Positions 1-10,459 of a DNA stretch of 64,000 nt are shown piece by piece. The notes beneath the pieces are model-generated. The model was not told the DNA's origin. It did no database searches and worked only from the letters and a program-made list of their open reading frames with translations. Source of the stretch: Bacillota bacterium (GTDB taxonomy: Bacteria; Bacillota; Clostridia; Oscillospirales; CAG-382); NCBI GenBank assembly GCA_029550965.1, contig JAKPGJ010000006.1, positions 1 to 64,000 of the forward strand, read 5' to 3'. Made by a program: the position numbers and the translations under genes. Within the stretch, counting starts at the first letter, position 1, and each line of letters starts with the position of its first letter.

Positions 1-35
1 GAATTTTGGATGATTAGGGGTGTTTAGATTCGGGA

Positions 36-752
36 ATGGATTCAACTATACACACAATTAAGACATTGTCTGTGACAAGGGCAGAAACCGAGGAAGTAGA
101 AGCGGTAAAAGTAAAAATTCCGGAGATTACGCAGATTTTTGCGACTGAAAAGATTGAAAAGCTAAAACCGAAACCGGTTTACAGCATCATCAAGCGGTTT
201 TTGGACATTTTGTTATCTTTATGCGGGCTTATTGTTTTGTTCATACCCATGCTGATTATCGGCATCGCCGTGAAGATAGATTCCAAAGGGCCTGCAATTT
301 ACAAACAGAAACGGCTGGGTAAAAACGGAAAACCCTTTACAATGCGCAAATTCAGGTCCATGTATATCGACGCGGAAAAGAACGGACTTCAATGGGCAGA
401 AGTCAACGATCCGAGAGTAACGCGCGTCGGCAGATTCCTGCGCAATACGCACCTTGACGAGCTTCCGCAATTGTTCAACATTTTGGCGGGACAAATGAGC
501 TTCATCGGACCAAGACCGGAACGCGCCGAGTTTTATGAAGTGTTTGAGCAGTATATCGACGGATTCAGTCAAAGGCTGCTCGTCAAACCCGGGCTTACGG
601 GACTTGCGCAGGTAAACGGCGGCTACAACATCGGACCGGAAGAAAAAATCGTGTATGATATAGAATACATAAAGAAAAGGTCGTTAAAATTAGATATCCA
701 AATCCTCTTCAAGACAATCATCGTCGTATTCAAACGTCAGGATGTCCGGTAA
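36..752 (+). CDS. Bacterial sugar transferase (undecaprenyl-phosphate hexose-1-P transferase family)
   Basis: [11 protein letters not shown] segment, [20 protein letters not shown] and [23 protein letters not shown]...[12 protein letters not shown] signature. Confidence 0.93.
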   Translation: MDSTIHTIKTLSVTRAETEEVEAVKVKIPEITQIFATEKIEKLKPKPVYSIIKRFLDILLSLCGLIVLFIPMLIIGIAVKIDSKGPAIYKQKRLGKNGKPFTMRKFRSMYIDAEKNGLQWAEVNDPRVTRVGRFLRNTHLDELPQLFNILAGQMSFIGPRPERAEFYEVFEQYIDGFSQRLLVKPGLTGLAQVNGGYNIGPEEKIVYDIEYIKKRSLKLDIQILFKTIIVVFKRQDVR

Positions 753-756
753 AAAC

Positions 757-788
757 GCTCTCTGTCAAAACCACAGAGAGCTTTTTTT
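757..788 (+). terminator. Intrinsic terminator after the sugar transferase
   Basis: GCTCTCTG-tcaaaacca-CAGAGAGC followed by 7 T. Confidence 0.85.
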
Positions 789-824
789 ATGCGCATTTTA
801 AAATTTAAAAACAGCAGATGCTCT

Positions 825-1298
825 TTACAGAATTTTATTACCTTTCAGAATGGATTTGATAACCACTTTCCCGTCGGCGGCCCAGCATTCCATCGTTCGT
901 CCGTAATTATCGCCGATATCGGCGGCGACCAGCGGGATGCCGAGTTTTTTGAGTTCTTCCATCACGGCGGCGGAGTTCTGCTCGCCGATGCGGATGGTGC
1001 TGCTGGCGAACATATGCGCCCCGCCCGCGATTTTCGCGGTCATGCGCTTGACGGAAGCGCCGCGCAGAACCATTTGGCGCACCAGTTCTTTAATGGCCGT
1101 ATCCGCATACTTATAGATGTTGTTGTCCGTCAGGCACATATGCTTGCTGGCAAGCAGAACGTGCGACAATCCGATCACTTTCGCGGTTTTATCGTAAATG
1201 CAGGTGCCAACACACGAGCCGAGCGCGTAGGTAATCAGCACGTCATCTCCTGATGCGACCTTGAGATCCGCGATTCCAACTACAATTAGATTCCCCAA
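825..1298 (-). CDS. cheD: CheD chemoreceptor glutamine deamidase
   Basis: VGIADLKVASGDDVLITYALGSCVGTCIYD...LSHVLL; KIAGGAHMF. Confidence 0.92.
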   Translation of the reverse strand: MGNLIVVGIADLKVASGDDVLITYALGSCVGTCIYDKTAKVIGLSHVLLASKHMCLTDNNIYKYADTAIKELVRQMVLRGASVKRMTAKIAGGAHMFASSTIRIGEQNSAAVMEELKKLGIPLVAADIGDNYGRTMECWAADGKVVIKSILKGNKIL

Positions 1299-1303
1299 TT
1301 TCC

Positions 1304-1915
1304 TTACGCTCCCAGACTCCTAAAAATAATATCAAGAGAATCCTCGTCGGGCAGCATGACCAGATGGCTGGTGATGCGCTCCTGACCGATGAAATCCTCT
1401 TTTATGATGAGCACCTTGTCCCCTCTCATGCCGAAAAGCGAAGCCGGATAGCTCATGATCGCGCCTGCCATGTCCACGCAGATATCGGGCGTGGATATGC
1501 TGATGTTCAGTCCCGTCAGCTGCGACATCGCGTTCAAATAGGTGCTTGACATAATGTTTCCTATCTCCATGAATACGGAACGGTCAAGCTCGCTCATTTC
1601 CGAAAGGCTGTCGATCTCTTTGCCGAGCAGGGTGCGCAGGACCACATTGAGGAACTTTTCCTCAAAAACAAGCATGATTATACCCTTGACGTCTTCGGAC
1701 ATGGTGAGCAGGATGGCGACAACCGGGTTTTCCGGTCCGCCAAGAAGCGATACGACTTCGTTGGCGTCGGCGATGGAAAGCTCGGGCACCGACATCGAAA
1801 CCCGGTCGGACAAAAGCTCCGCCAGCGCAGTCGCCGCGTTTCCTGCGCCTATGTTCCCAATTTCTTTCAGCACGTCAAGCTGAAAAGGGCTCAACTCATT
1901 TATGCTGGTGCTCAT
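1304..1915 (-). CDS. cheC: CheC-family CheY-P phosphatase
   Basis: DVLKEIGNIGAGNAATALAELL and ...FMEIGNIMSSTYLNAMS duplicated CheC signature; adjacent to cheD. Start set at MSTSINEL. Confidence 0.9.
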   Translation of the reverse strand: MSTSINELSPFQLDVLKEIGNIGAGNAATALAELLSDRVSMSVPELSIADANEVVSLLGGPENPVVAILLTMSEDVKGIIMLVFEEKFLNVVLRTLLGKEIDSLSEMSELDRSVFMEIGNIMSSTYLNAMSQLTGLNISISTPDICVDMAGAIMSYPASLFGMRGDKVLIIKEDFIGQERITSHLVMLPDEDSLDIIFRSLGA

Positions 1916-2187
1916 AAAATATCCCCCAGTAATAATAACAGGCATTAATTATATCGGATGAAAAAGAAAGAAGTGAAGGGCAAATGTGTATTATTTTTCG
2001 GCTATTTATAAACAGACCTTGAAAATACGAATATAAATGATAGAATTATCTGAATACTGCAATAATCATCTTCTGTTCGGAAAAGCCGAGAAAACATCGA
2101 AAACCGCGAAAGCGTTTTTAAAAAAATTTACGAATCGCATAAAGCCGCATTGATTCTTGCCTTGCAGTAAAATGACTTAATAAACGT

Positions 2188-2227
2188 AAATTCCGCTCAA
2201 GGGTAGCCCTTAAGCGGAATTTTTTTA
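2188..2227 (-). terminator. Nested hairpin terminator (possibly bidirectional) downstream of the GH20 gene
   Basis: AAATTCCGCTcAAGGGtagCCCTTaAGCGGAATTT with flanking T/A tracts. Confidence 0.6.
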
Positions 2228-2232
2228 TCATG

Positions 2233-4110
2233 TTATATTTTGCAGGCCGAGATTAAATCCTGCCAGGTGCGGTAGCCGATGGTGTTGCCGTTCTCGTCGG
2301 ACGCAAACAGCAGTTTTTCGGTTGAGAGTTCGGGAATGTCGTCGACTTCCTTGTTCGCGAACTGATATAGTCTCATCTGCGCGGTTTCGAATCTGGATAT
2401 GAGCCCGCCGAGCCGGATGTCGATGATTTCAAAACCGTAAGGCTTGTTGGTGGCGTTCCACAGTCTGTACCAGATGCTCTTGAGTTCGCGCAAAGCGCTT
2501 ATGACATCCGCAACTTCGTCCGCAACCTTTTTCGCCTGCTCGTAGTCTTTCGCGCGGACGCATTCCGACGACCGCTTGTGCCAGCCGCATTTGATTTTGA
2601 GCGTCTTTGCGAGGCTTGTGTAGAACTCGAACAACAGTTTCAACTCGCCTTTGCTCTCCGCGGCGTACTTCGCGTATTTTTCTTCAAGCGAACCGTAATG
2701 CGCTGCCAAATCGTATTTCTTTACGTCCGCTTCGCACAGCGGCATAATCGGGTCCTGATAGAGCATATACTTCGCCAGGAAGTTTGAGCAGGAGCTCAAG
2801 GGCGGCATGCCGGGCGCCAGGTTGAACGCGGACAGGTCTAAGAAGCTGTTCGCGTCGCCGCCGGTGGTGACTTTGAATCGCTCGGCGACTTCTTCCGGAT
2901 TGTACGCGCCGGTGTAGTCGATTTCGGCATACATCTGCAGACCGTACAGGGTGGTCAGGAAGTTCGCTTCCGCGCCGTTGTCGCCCCATGCGGTGGCGAA
3001 AACCTCTTTGACGCCCATTTCTCTGCACTTTTTGAGCGCGGGAAGGGTTGTGGTCAGCGTGACGCGGTAGTCCGCCGCGGGTCCGGCCCATGTCCAGATG
3101 CCGCCGGCGAAGATGGTGTCCGCCTTGAAGCGCTGGTGCTGCGCGATCATGCCGGTAAGCACTTCATCGCTGGAGTTGTAGTAATCCCAGTAAACAAGGT
3201 CGATATCTTCGGGCGCGCTGTCCACAATGTCCTGCGTTACCGGATGCTGGAGATCGTAGTAGGAGTGAGAGGGCGAAACGACCCTGAAATACATGTCGCT
3301 CCACATCATCGCCTTCAAGCCGAGCTTTTTGAGAATCTCGTGTACCCGCTTGAGGTGGTACTTCATAATCTCGGAGGAAGGAACGTATCCGTTCTTTCTG
3401 AGATAGTTGCCCAGACCGAGGTCCATCGCTTCGTCCATGCCGATGTGAACGCGTTTGGTGCGGTAGGGAGCCGTCGCGGCTTTGAGAATATTCTCGATAA
3501 ACTCATAGGTGGAATCCGCGCCGACCAGCAGAACCTCATCGGTGTCTTTTAAATACCACATCTTCGGCCAGTGTGTCGCTCTGTTGAGGTGCGCGAGCGT
3601 CTGAATACAGGGTACAAGCTCGATTCCGAACATGTTCGCATAATCGTCCGCTTCCCGGATTTCGTCGAAGGTGTATCTGCCCCGCATGTAGCCGAAGTAG
3701 GGATACTCGGGCACTTCGTACGTATCCTCGGTGTACATCATGCCGAGGTTTAAACCCATCAAAGCCATCTTGCGGAAGAAAAACTTGAGCGTATCGACGG
3801 TCAGGACCGCGTTTCTGGAGCAGTCGAACATGACGCCGTTCTTCCGAAAACCGGGCTCTTCTTTGATTTCGAAGCAGGTCGAACCCTTGTTGAGGTTCAG
3901 CGTCAGCAGCGACAGCGCTCTGAAGAAATGCACCGGTTCGGCGTACTCGATCTGCGCGCTGTTGTCTTTTAGGGAAACCTTCAGGCAGGCGCCTTTTTTA
4001 ACAGCGACAGGCAGTCCGCTGTCGGCGTTTTCAAGTCCGAGATCGGCTTTGATCTCTTCAAAACCGGCCATTAAGCCTTCGATATCGCCAGATAATGTAA
4101 TTTTTCGCAT
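2233..4110 (-). CDS. Glycoside hydrolase family 20-type beta-N-acetylhexosaminidase, no signal peptide
   Basis: TIM-barrel protein with KNGVMFDCSRNAV, HIGMDEAMDLG (catalytic D-E pair). Confidence 0.82.
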   Translation of the reverse strand: MRKITLSGDIEGLMAGFEEIKADLGLENADSGLPVAVKKGACLKVSLKDNSAQIEYAEPVHFFRALSLLTLNLNKGSTCFEIKEEPGFRKNGVMFDCSRNAVLTVDTLKFFFRKMALMGLNLGMMYTEDTYEVPEYPYFGYMRGRYTFDEIREADDYANMFGIELVPCIQTLAHLNRATHWPKMWYLKDTDEVLLVGADSTYEFIENILKAATAPYRTKRVHIGMDEAMDLGLGNYLRKNGYVPSSEIMKYHLKRVHEILKKLGLKAMMWSDMYFRVVSPSHSYYDLQHPVTQDIVDSAPEDIDLVYWDYYNSSDEVLTGMIAQHQRFKADTIFAGGIWTWAGPAADYRVTLTTTLPALKKCREMGVKEVFATAWGDNGAEANFLTTLYGLQMYAEIDYTGAYNPEEVAERFKVTTGGDANSFLDLSAFNLAPGMPPLSSCSNFLAKYMLYQDPIMPLCEADVKKYDLAAHYGSLEEKYAKYAAESKGELKLLFEFYTSLAKTLKIKCGWHKRSSECVRAKDYEQAKKVADEVADVISALRELKSIWYRLWNATNKPYGFEIIDIRLGGLISRFETAQMRLYQFANKEVDDIPELSTEKLLFASDENGNTIGYRTWQDLISACKI

Positions 4111-4128
4111 ATCCGATTCCTCTCGTTT

Positions 4129-5106
4129 TTATTGATATAGATTGTAATTTCCAAGTATATGGCGTTTTAACAGCAAAACGGTCAGCGAAGATATTTCGTC
4201 CTCGTCCCCGATATATCCCGCCTGCAGCTGCGCTTCGTTCAGTTCGGCGTTGCCGAGTATATACCGTTTAATGAGCAGGCAGTCGATGGACGAAACGCTT
4301 CCGTCGCCGTCAAGGTCGCCCTTGACGACCACCGTCACGCTGTCCAGCAGCGTATCTCCGCTGAAAAGGCAGATTCTCATGCCGGTACCGCAAAAAGGTT
4401 CCGAATAGGGGTTCCCCTCCGCGTCAAGGTATGTAAGTCCGAAGTTGATAAAATGCTCCTGCAGCTCGGAAACCGGGGCCTCTTCCCGAATGCCGGTGAG
4501 AAAAGCAGCATCGCCGGTCGCATGCAGCGTCAAAGAACTTGTCGGTTTCAGCAGTATTTTATCGCTCAAAACCACCGCGAATTTCTTCTCGGCTCCGCTT
4601 CCGGACAAAAGATTTAAGTTTTTGTCAACGCCGATCACGCCGCTGTCCGCGACGGCGACCGCCGTTTCGCCCTCGGTTTTCGCGGTAAAGGGAATCTCGA
4701 TCAGCAAATCGTCAACCGTTTGAACCAGCGCGTCATCGTCCTCCGCGCCGTCGGGCGCTGAAAAACGCAGGATGTAGCAGGCGCTGCTCTCGTCGTAGCG
4801 GCAGATTTGCTCCCAGCCGTTCTGCGGCGATTTTTTTAAAAAAGCGTTCATCTCGTCGTTTTGGTTTTCCGTAATCACAGGCTCAAGAAACGCTTTGTCA
4901 AAGTTAAGCGTAAACTCGACGCCGGAAAGCGGAACGGCAAGGTCTGCGAGTTTTATCTGAACGGTTGCTGTGCCGTTTAAATAAACCGGTTCGTTCAGGG
5001 CGATTTCAAACGAAAAAGCCGGATCTTGCGCCGAAACGGGAATCGGCAGCCCGAAGCAAACGAGAAAACACAGCAAAAAAGCGGCAACTTTTTGTTTCAT
5101 AATCAT
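4129..5106 (-). CDS. Secreted protein with cohesin-like domain and C-terminal dockerin type I
   Basis: Signal peptide; cohesin-like beta-sandwich LSGVEFTLNFDKAFLEP; C-terminal GDLDGDGSVSSIDCLLIKRYILGN ... LLLKRHILGN dockerin repeats. Confidence 0.82.
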   Translation of the reverse strand: MIMKQKVAAFLLCFLVCFGLPIPVSAQDPAFSFEIALNEPVYLNGTATVQIKLADLAVPLSGVEFTLNFDKAFLEPVITENQNDEMNAFLKKSPQNGWEQICRYDESSACYILRFSAPDGAEDDDALVQTVDDLLIEIPFTAKTEGETAVAVADSGVIGVDKNLNLLSGSGAEKKFAVVLSDKILLKPTSSLTLHATGDAAFLTGIREEAPVSELQEHFINFGLTYLDAEGNPYSEPFCGTGMRICLFSGDTLLDSVTVVVKGDLDGDGSVSSIDCLLIKRYILGNAELNEAQLQAGYIGDEDEISSLTVLLLKRHILGNYNLYQ

Positions 5107-5978
5107 CCGTCCGTTTCGATGTTCATTTCGGAAGCAATTTTATAAATTTCGCCCTTGGGTCTGCCCCGGTCGCGCGCGACCGCCTTGCACGCCTCCATTT
5201 TGGTCATGCCTAACTTTAAATAGCGGAGGATATGCTCCTCGACCGTAAGCTGTTTCCAGTCGGCGTCGGCGTCTTCCGAAGCGCCCGCCACAATCAGCAC
5301 AAACTCTCCCTTTTTCACTGCGGGGTCCGCCGCCGCAAGCAAAGCGGGGAGTTCGCCAAGGGTTGTATAAAAATATTTTTCGTTTCGCTTTGTCAGTTCT
5401 TTGGCGAGCACGCACTTTCTGTTTCCGAGCGCGCCGGAAAGCTCCGCGATCGCTCTATCCAGGTCGTGCGGCGCGATATAGTAAATCAGCGTGCGCTTCT
5501 CATACTTTATGCTCTCCAGGTATTCTCTGCGCTCGGAAGCATTCTCGGGCAGAAAGCCCTCGAAACAGAACCGCCGGGACGGTATGCCTGAACCGGCAAG
5601 CGCGGTAACGGCGGCGCAGGCGCCCGGCAGGGAGATTACCTTGATGCCGTTTTCGGCGCACAGAGCGACCAGCTCCGCGCCCGGGTCGCTGACCGCCGGC
5701 GTTCCGGCGTCGGTAACCAGCGCGCAGGTCTCGCCGTTTTTGAGCCGCCCGCAGATTTTCTTGCCTTCGGAAATTTTATTGTGCTCGTGATAGCTGACCA
5801 TCGGCTTTTTGATGCCGAGCAGCATCAGCAGTTTCCCGCTGACGCGGGTGTCCTCCGCAGCGATAAAGTCGCAGTTCTCGAGCGTCTCCCTGGCGCGCAG
5901 GGTGATGTCCGACAGGTTTCCGATCGGAGTGGGAACGACGTATAAAACGCCTTTTTCAAGTTCGTTGTTGGAAGGCAT
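5103..5978 (-). CDS. rsmI: 16S rRNA (cytidine(1402)-2'-O)-methyltransferase
   Basis: LYVVPTPIGNLSDITLRARETL...AAEDTRVSGKLL...LVTDAGTPAVSDPGAELV...GFLP. Confidence 0.95.
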   Translation of the reverse strand: MPSNNELEKGVLYVVPTPIGNLSDITLRARETLENCDFIAAEDTRVSGKLLMLLGIKKPMVSYHEHNKISEGKKICGRLKNGETCALVTDAGTPAVSDPGAELVALCAENGIKVISLPGACAAVTALAGSGIPSRRFCFEGFLPENASERREYLESIKYEKRTLIYYIAPHDLDRAIAELSGALGNRKCVLAKELTKRNEKYFYTTLGELPALLAAADPAVKKGEFVLIVAGASEDADADWKQLTVEEHILRYLKLGMTKMEACKAVARDRGRPKGEIYKIASEMNIETDG

Positions 5979-5980
5979 AC

Positions 5981-7489
5981 CTACTTCTTTGCTCTCTTTT
6001 TATGCTTCAGTACGCGCAGCTTGATATACAGCTTAGGCAGTCTGTCGATCAGGAAGTCTTTTAGTTTATTGCGCGCTTTCGCGTAAATGTCGTGCACTTT
6101 CACATAGAATTTATACGGAACATGTTTGCCGGTCACGCGGTGGTCCAGCCATTTCTCGTAAGGCTTGCCGAGCCAGGACGGCAAAGCGTACGCCAGCTTG
6201 TACCGTCTTACGAAGTGACCGAAATAGGCTTCGATAAACAGAACCTGTTCCTCCGGGAACTGCTCCTGCTTGAGCGGAACGCGGCAGCCCGGCGGGATGA
6301 CGTCCGGCAAAAAGCCCGCTTTTTTGGCGATGTCATACAGCGCGGTGCCGGGATAGGGGTAGAAAATATTCGGGATATAGCGGTCGCTCTTCATGCGGGC
6401 GTTCAGCTTGATGGTTTTGAGTGCTTTGTGAATATCCTCGTAGGGAAGCCCGATGATGTTGTAGGTTAGCTGGTCGATTCCGTACTTATGGAACCACTTG
6501 CTGCAGTTGATGACCATTTCGTCGGTCATGTAGCGTTTTAAGTATTTAAAGCGGATCTCCTGGTCGCCGCTCTCAAGCCCCATGTCAATGGTATAACAGC
6601 CCGCTTCCTTCATCCTTCTGACCGTGTCCTCGGTCAGAATGTCAAAGCGCACGTTGCAGGTGAAGGGCAGGTGTATTTCCTTTTTATACAGTTCGATAAA
6701 CTTGTCGAACCAGTCGGGGAACATATTGAAGATGGCGTCCCGGAAGTTGATGAACTTGATGTTCGGATACTTCGACAAAAGCGTCTTGAGATACAGAATC
6801 GCGTTCTCCGGGCTGCGGAAGCGCGCATAAATCTTTTTGTTGGGGTAAACGTTGCGGAACTGCGAGTTGCCGCAGTAGGTGCAGTTGTAAAAGCAGCCGC
6901 GGCTCATCATGACGATCGCGGTGTCCACCTTGACGCTGTCGAGGTTTTTATAGTCGAACAGGTCAAAATCCGGGATAGGCAGTCTGTCGAGGTCCGCGAA
7001 AAGCGGGCGGACCGGGTTTTTTATAAAACTGCCGTCCTCGTTCTTAAACCAAAGGCTCTCTACATTCCAATAATCCTCGCCCGCGCTCATCTTGTCGCAC
7101 AGCTCCAGCTGGGCGTATTCGCCGTCGCCGATGCAGACCGCGTCCACGCCGTCGACCGCCAACACCTCGCCGGGAACCAGCGTGCAGTGGTAGCCGCCGC
7201 AGATGATGAACACATCCGGGTAAACTTCCTTAGTCCATTTGATGTATGTTTTCACGTCGGGGAAGGCGGTGGTTCTGACCGAAAAGCCGATGATGTCGAA
7301 CTCACCCTTTTCCCTTAGTTTTTGCTTGTACTCTTCCTCGTCGTGCAGATAAAGCAGGTGCAGAAGGGATACGCTGTGGCCGCTCTGCTTGAGCACCGCG
7401 GAGATGGAGGCAAGTCCCTCGCTGTAGCTGCCGCCGGTTGTTTTTCCCTTCATATCTCTGTCCGTGTAATCGGGGTAAACAAGCAGCAC
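5981..7489 (-). CDS. B12-binding-domain radical SAM protein
   Basis: N-terminal B12-binding-like Rossmann, then RGCFYNCTYCGN (CxxxCxxC). Confidence 0.85.
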   Translation of the reverse strand: MLLVYPDYTDRDMKGKTTGGSYSEGLASISAVLKQSGHSVSLLHLLYLHDEEEYKQKLREKGEFDIIGFSVRTTAFPDVKTYIKWTKEVYPDVFIICGGYHCTLVPGEVLAVDGVDAVCIGDGEYAQLELCDKMSAGEDYWNVESLWFKNEDGSFIKNPVRPLFADLDRLPIPDFDLFDYKNLDSVKVDTAIVMMSRGCFYNCTYCGNSQFRNVYPNKKIYARFRSPENAILYLKTLLSKYPNIKFINFRDAIFNMFPDWFDKFIELYKKEIHLPFTCNVRFDILTEDTVRRMKEAGCYTIDMGLESGDQEIRFKYLKRYMTDEMVINCSKWFHKYGIDQLTYNIIGLPYEDIHKALKTIKLNARMKSDRYIPNIFYPYPGTALYDIAKKAGFLPDVIPPGCRVPLKQEQFPEEQVLFIEAYFGHFVRRYKLAYALPSWLGKPYEKWLDHRVTGKHVPYKFYVKVHDIYAKARNKLKDFLIDRLPKLYIKLRVLKHKKRAKK

Positions 7490-7605
7490 CCTTGCTTTTC
7501 TGCCGCCTAAATTGACTAAACCTTTAATTCTGATGACCCTCTTTCAATAATGTGTGTATATTCGCAGGCAAGCGGGCTTGCCTGTAAAATATTCTGCTAA
7601 AAACG

Positions 7606-10116
7606 TTATTCCCCTTTCGCGTCATACCATGTTTTTCCGATATGCGCGTCAACGGAGAGGGGAACCTTCATTTTGTACGCGTTCTCCATCGACCGAATCA
7701 GGATTTCGGCTGCCTGTCCGGCTTCCTTTTCCGGCGCTTCGACGATCAGCTCGTCGTGTATCTGGAGAATCAGCCTTGCGCTCAGCCCGGCTTCCTGCAA
7801 CGCTTTCTCGGTGTCGATCATCGCTTTCTTGATAATGTCGGCCGCGCTGCCCTGTATCGGGGTGTTCATCGCGACGCGCTCGCCGAACGCGCGTATCTGC
7901 GCTTTCGGAGAGGTCAGCTCGGGAATATAGCGGCGTCTGCCGAATATGGTGGAGACATAGCCGTCGCGCTTCGCCGCCTCGACGGTTTCGGTCATATACT
8001 TTTTAACCATCGGGTATTTCGCAAAGTAGCCCTGAATATAATCCTTCGCTTCTTTGCGGGTAACGCCGATGTCCTCCGCCAGCGAAAACTCGCTGATGCC
8101 GTAAACAATGCCGAAGTTGACCGCTTTTGCGCGCTTGCGCATTTCGGGCGTAACCATATCCTGCGGCACGCCGAACACCTGCGAGGCGGTGAGCGTGTGG
8201 ATGTCCTCGCCGTTTAGAAAAGCATTGATCAGCGTTTCGTCGCCGGAAATATGCGCGAGCACCCGCAGCTCGATCTGCGAGTAGTCGGCGTCGATTAAAA
8301 CGCAGCCGTCCGCGGCGACAAAGAACTTGCGCAGCTCCTTGCCCATTTCCTGACGGACCGGAATGTTCTGCAGGTTCGGCTCGACCGAGGAAAGCCTGCC
8401 GGTCAGCGTCTGCGTCTGCTTGAACGTGGTGTGAATCCGCCCGTCGTCGGAAATGACCTTGAGCAGTCCGTCGGCGTAGGTGCTTTTCAGCTTCTGCAGC
8501 AATCGGTAATATAAAATCGGCTCGATGATGTCCGGCCGGTAGCGGCGCAGTTTTTCGAGCACTTCCACGTCGGTAGAGTACCCGCTCTTTGTTTTTTTGT
8601 AATGCGGGAGTTTCAAGTCCTCAAACAGAACCGCGCCCAACTGCTTGGGGGAGTTGATGTTGAAGGGTTTGCCCGCGATATCGTAAATGCTGCGCTCCGT
8701 CAGCGAAATCCATGCCGCGAGCGTTTCCGAATAATCGGCAAGCCCTTTTTTATCCACCGCAAAGCCGACGCTTTCCATCCGCGCAAGCACATAGGCGAGC
8801 GGAAGCTCTATCTCTTTGTAAAGGCGTTCCTGTTCGTTGCTTTCCGCTTTTTCCAGCATGATTTTGAACAGTTCGGGATACAGCGAAACGTCGATTTCCT
8901 TGACCGCTGCGTTCAGGTACATCAGCGCCAGCTTTTCAAACGAAACGCCGTTGTCCGAAGGGGACAGCACGTATCCGAGCAGCGAAAGGTCGTCCGCCTG
9001 ACAGTCGAACGATATGCCTTTCGCGCGCAAAAGATGGTACAGCTCCTTGACAGACCAGACGCAGATTCGGTTCTTCTCGTTTTCAAAAAACGGTTTTGCT
9101 TTTTCGTCGAACGGAACGTCGATATAATTTTCGCCGTCGGTCGCCGAGATGACGTTGTCCCTGATATGCAAATAAACCCGTTTGTCTTTTGCCATTTCGG
9201 TCAAAGCGGCGATGTCGCTTTCGATAAATTCGGGCTTTACATGAACCGTTTCTTCCTTCGTCAGGTCGAAGCGTTCGATAAACTGTTTGAACTCCAGCTT
9301 TGTGAAAAGCTCGTACAAAGCGGACTTGTTCTTGCCCTTATAGCGGTAATCCTCAATGTTTTCGGAAATGGGCACGCTCGTGCAGATTTCGGCAAGATAG
9401 CGCGACATCATGGCGCTTTCCTTGCCGGCAATCAGCTTGTCCTTCAAAGCGCCCTTGATGTTGTCGATGTTTTCGTAAACCCCTTTTAGGCTGCCGTACT
9501 CCGCGATGAGCTTTAAGGCGCCCTTCTCGCCGATGCCGGGCACGCCGGCAATGTTGTCCGAAGCGTCGCCCATAATGGCTTTGACGTCGATCAGCTGACG
9601 GGGTTTTACGCCATAGGTATCGAAAATCGCCTGTTCGTCGAAAATCTTGGTCTCGTTTGTGGTCGCAAGGTGGACGGTGGTTCCTTCGCCGACAAGCTGA
9701 AAACTGTCGCGGTCGCCGGTGACGATGACGCATTCGCAATGGTTTTCTTTCGCAATCCGCGCCAGCGTTCCTAAAATATCGTCCGCCTCGTAGCCCTCCA
9801 CTTCAAGCCTGACCAGCCCCAGCCCTTCAGCCGCTTGCTTGGCGTAGGGAAGCTGCGCGGCAAGCTCGTCCGGCATACCCTTGCGGGTCGCCTTGTAGGT
9901 CTCGCAGGCGTTGTGGCGGAAGGTTTTCGCTTTCAAATCGAACGCGATGGCGGCGTAATCAGGGTTCCCGCCGACGGCGGAAATGCCCTTTTCAATGATA
10001 TTTACAAAGCCGAAAACGGCATTCGTAGGCAGACCGTCTTTGGTCGTCAGCGGCCGGATGCCGTAAAACGCCCGGTTCAATATGCTGTTTCCGTCAAAAA
10101 CGATCATAACGCCCAT
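7606..10116 (-). CDS. polA: DNA polymerase I
   Basis: 5'-nuclease domain (MIVFDGNSILNRAFYGI), DADYSQIELRVLAHISGD, QIHDELIVEAP. Confidence 0.97.
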   Translation of the reverse strand: MGVMIVFDGNSILNRAFYGIRPLTTKDGLPTNAVFGFVNIIEKGISAVGGNPDYAAIAFDLKAKTFRHNACETYKATRKGMPDELAAQLPYAKQAAEGLGLVRLEVEGYEADDILGTLARIAKENHCECVIVTGDRDSFQLVGEGTTVHLATTNETKIFDEQAIFDTYGVKPRQLIDVKAIMGDASDNIAGVPGIGEKGALKLIAEYGSLKGVYENIDNIKGALKDKLIAGKESAMMSRYLAEICTSVPISENIEDYRYKGKNKSALYELFTKLEFKQFIERFDLTKEETVHVKPEFIESDIAALTEMAKDKRVYLHIRDNVISATDGENYIDVPFDEKAKPFFENEKNRICVWSVKELYHLLRAKGISFDCQADDLSLLGYVLSPSDNGVSFEKLALMYLNAAVKEIDVSLYPELFKIMLEKAESNEQERLYKEIELPLAYVLARMESVGFAVDKKGLADYSETLAAWISLTERSIYDIAGKPFNINSPKQLGAVLFEDLKLPHYKKTKSGYSTDVEVLEKLRRYRPDIIEPILYYRLLQKLKSTYADGLLKVISDDGRIHTTFKQTQTLTGRLSSVEPNLQNIPVRQEMGKELRKFFVAADGCVLIDADYSQIELRVLAHISGDETLINAFLNGEDIHTLTASQVFGVPQDMVTPEMRKRAKAVNFGIVYGISEFSLAEDIGVTRKEAKDYIQGYFAKYPMVKKYMTETVEAAKRDGYVSTIFGRRRYIPELTSPKAQIRAFGERVAMNTPIQGSAADIIKKAMIDTEKALQEAGLSARLILQIHDELIVEAPEKEAGQAAEILIRSMENAYKMKVPLSVDAHIGKTWYDAKGE

Positions 10117-10417
10117 TGCCGTTTTCCTCTTTCTATATGTCCATAATTTTACATAATACAAAAAAAGTTTAGCACAGCGCTATGTCTTTGTCAAGGCAAA
10201 GCGGGTAAATTTGGCGGTTTGTTCAGCCCTAAATATCGTACGCAAAATATATTAAAATAGAGCGATATATGAATAATGTTTAAAGCATTAAAAGGAGGGC
10301 GGCAATCTTTTTATTTTATGGCCGCTGACAGAAAAGAGATGAACGAAAGCGTAAAAAAAGCACAAACAGTATAAAAAACAGCAAATCGGATGAGCAATCC
10401 GATTAAATAAAAGAAAG

Positions 10418-10453
10418 AAAAATAAAGGACACCGCCTTTTTTAGAGGGTGTCC
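10418..10453 (-). terminator. Intrinsic terminator of queT
   Basis: Minus strand GGACACCctctaaaaaaggcGGTGTCC followed by TTTATTTTTC. Confidence 0.7.
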
Positions 10454-10459
10454 GGAAAT

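Noticed and set aside
8602-9489. 295-aa plus-strand ORF opposite polA, and many other long antisense ORFs (e.g. 17496-18335, 18687-19355, 6671-7318, 57940-58650)
   Set aside because: All overlap well-supported genes on the other strand, have His/Arg/Val-rich low-information translations and no recognizable domains; shadow ORFs of GC-skewed codon usage.
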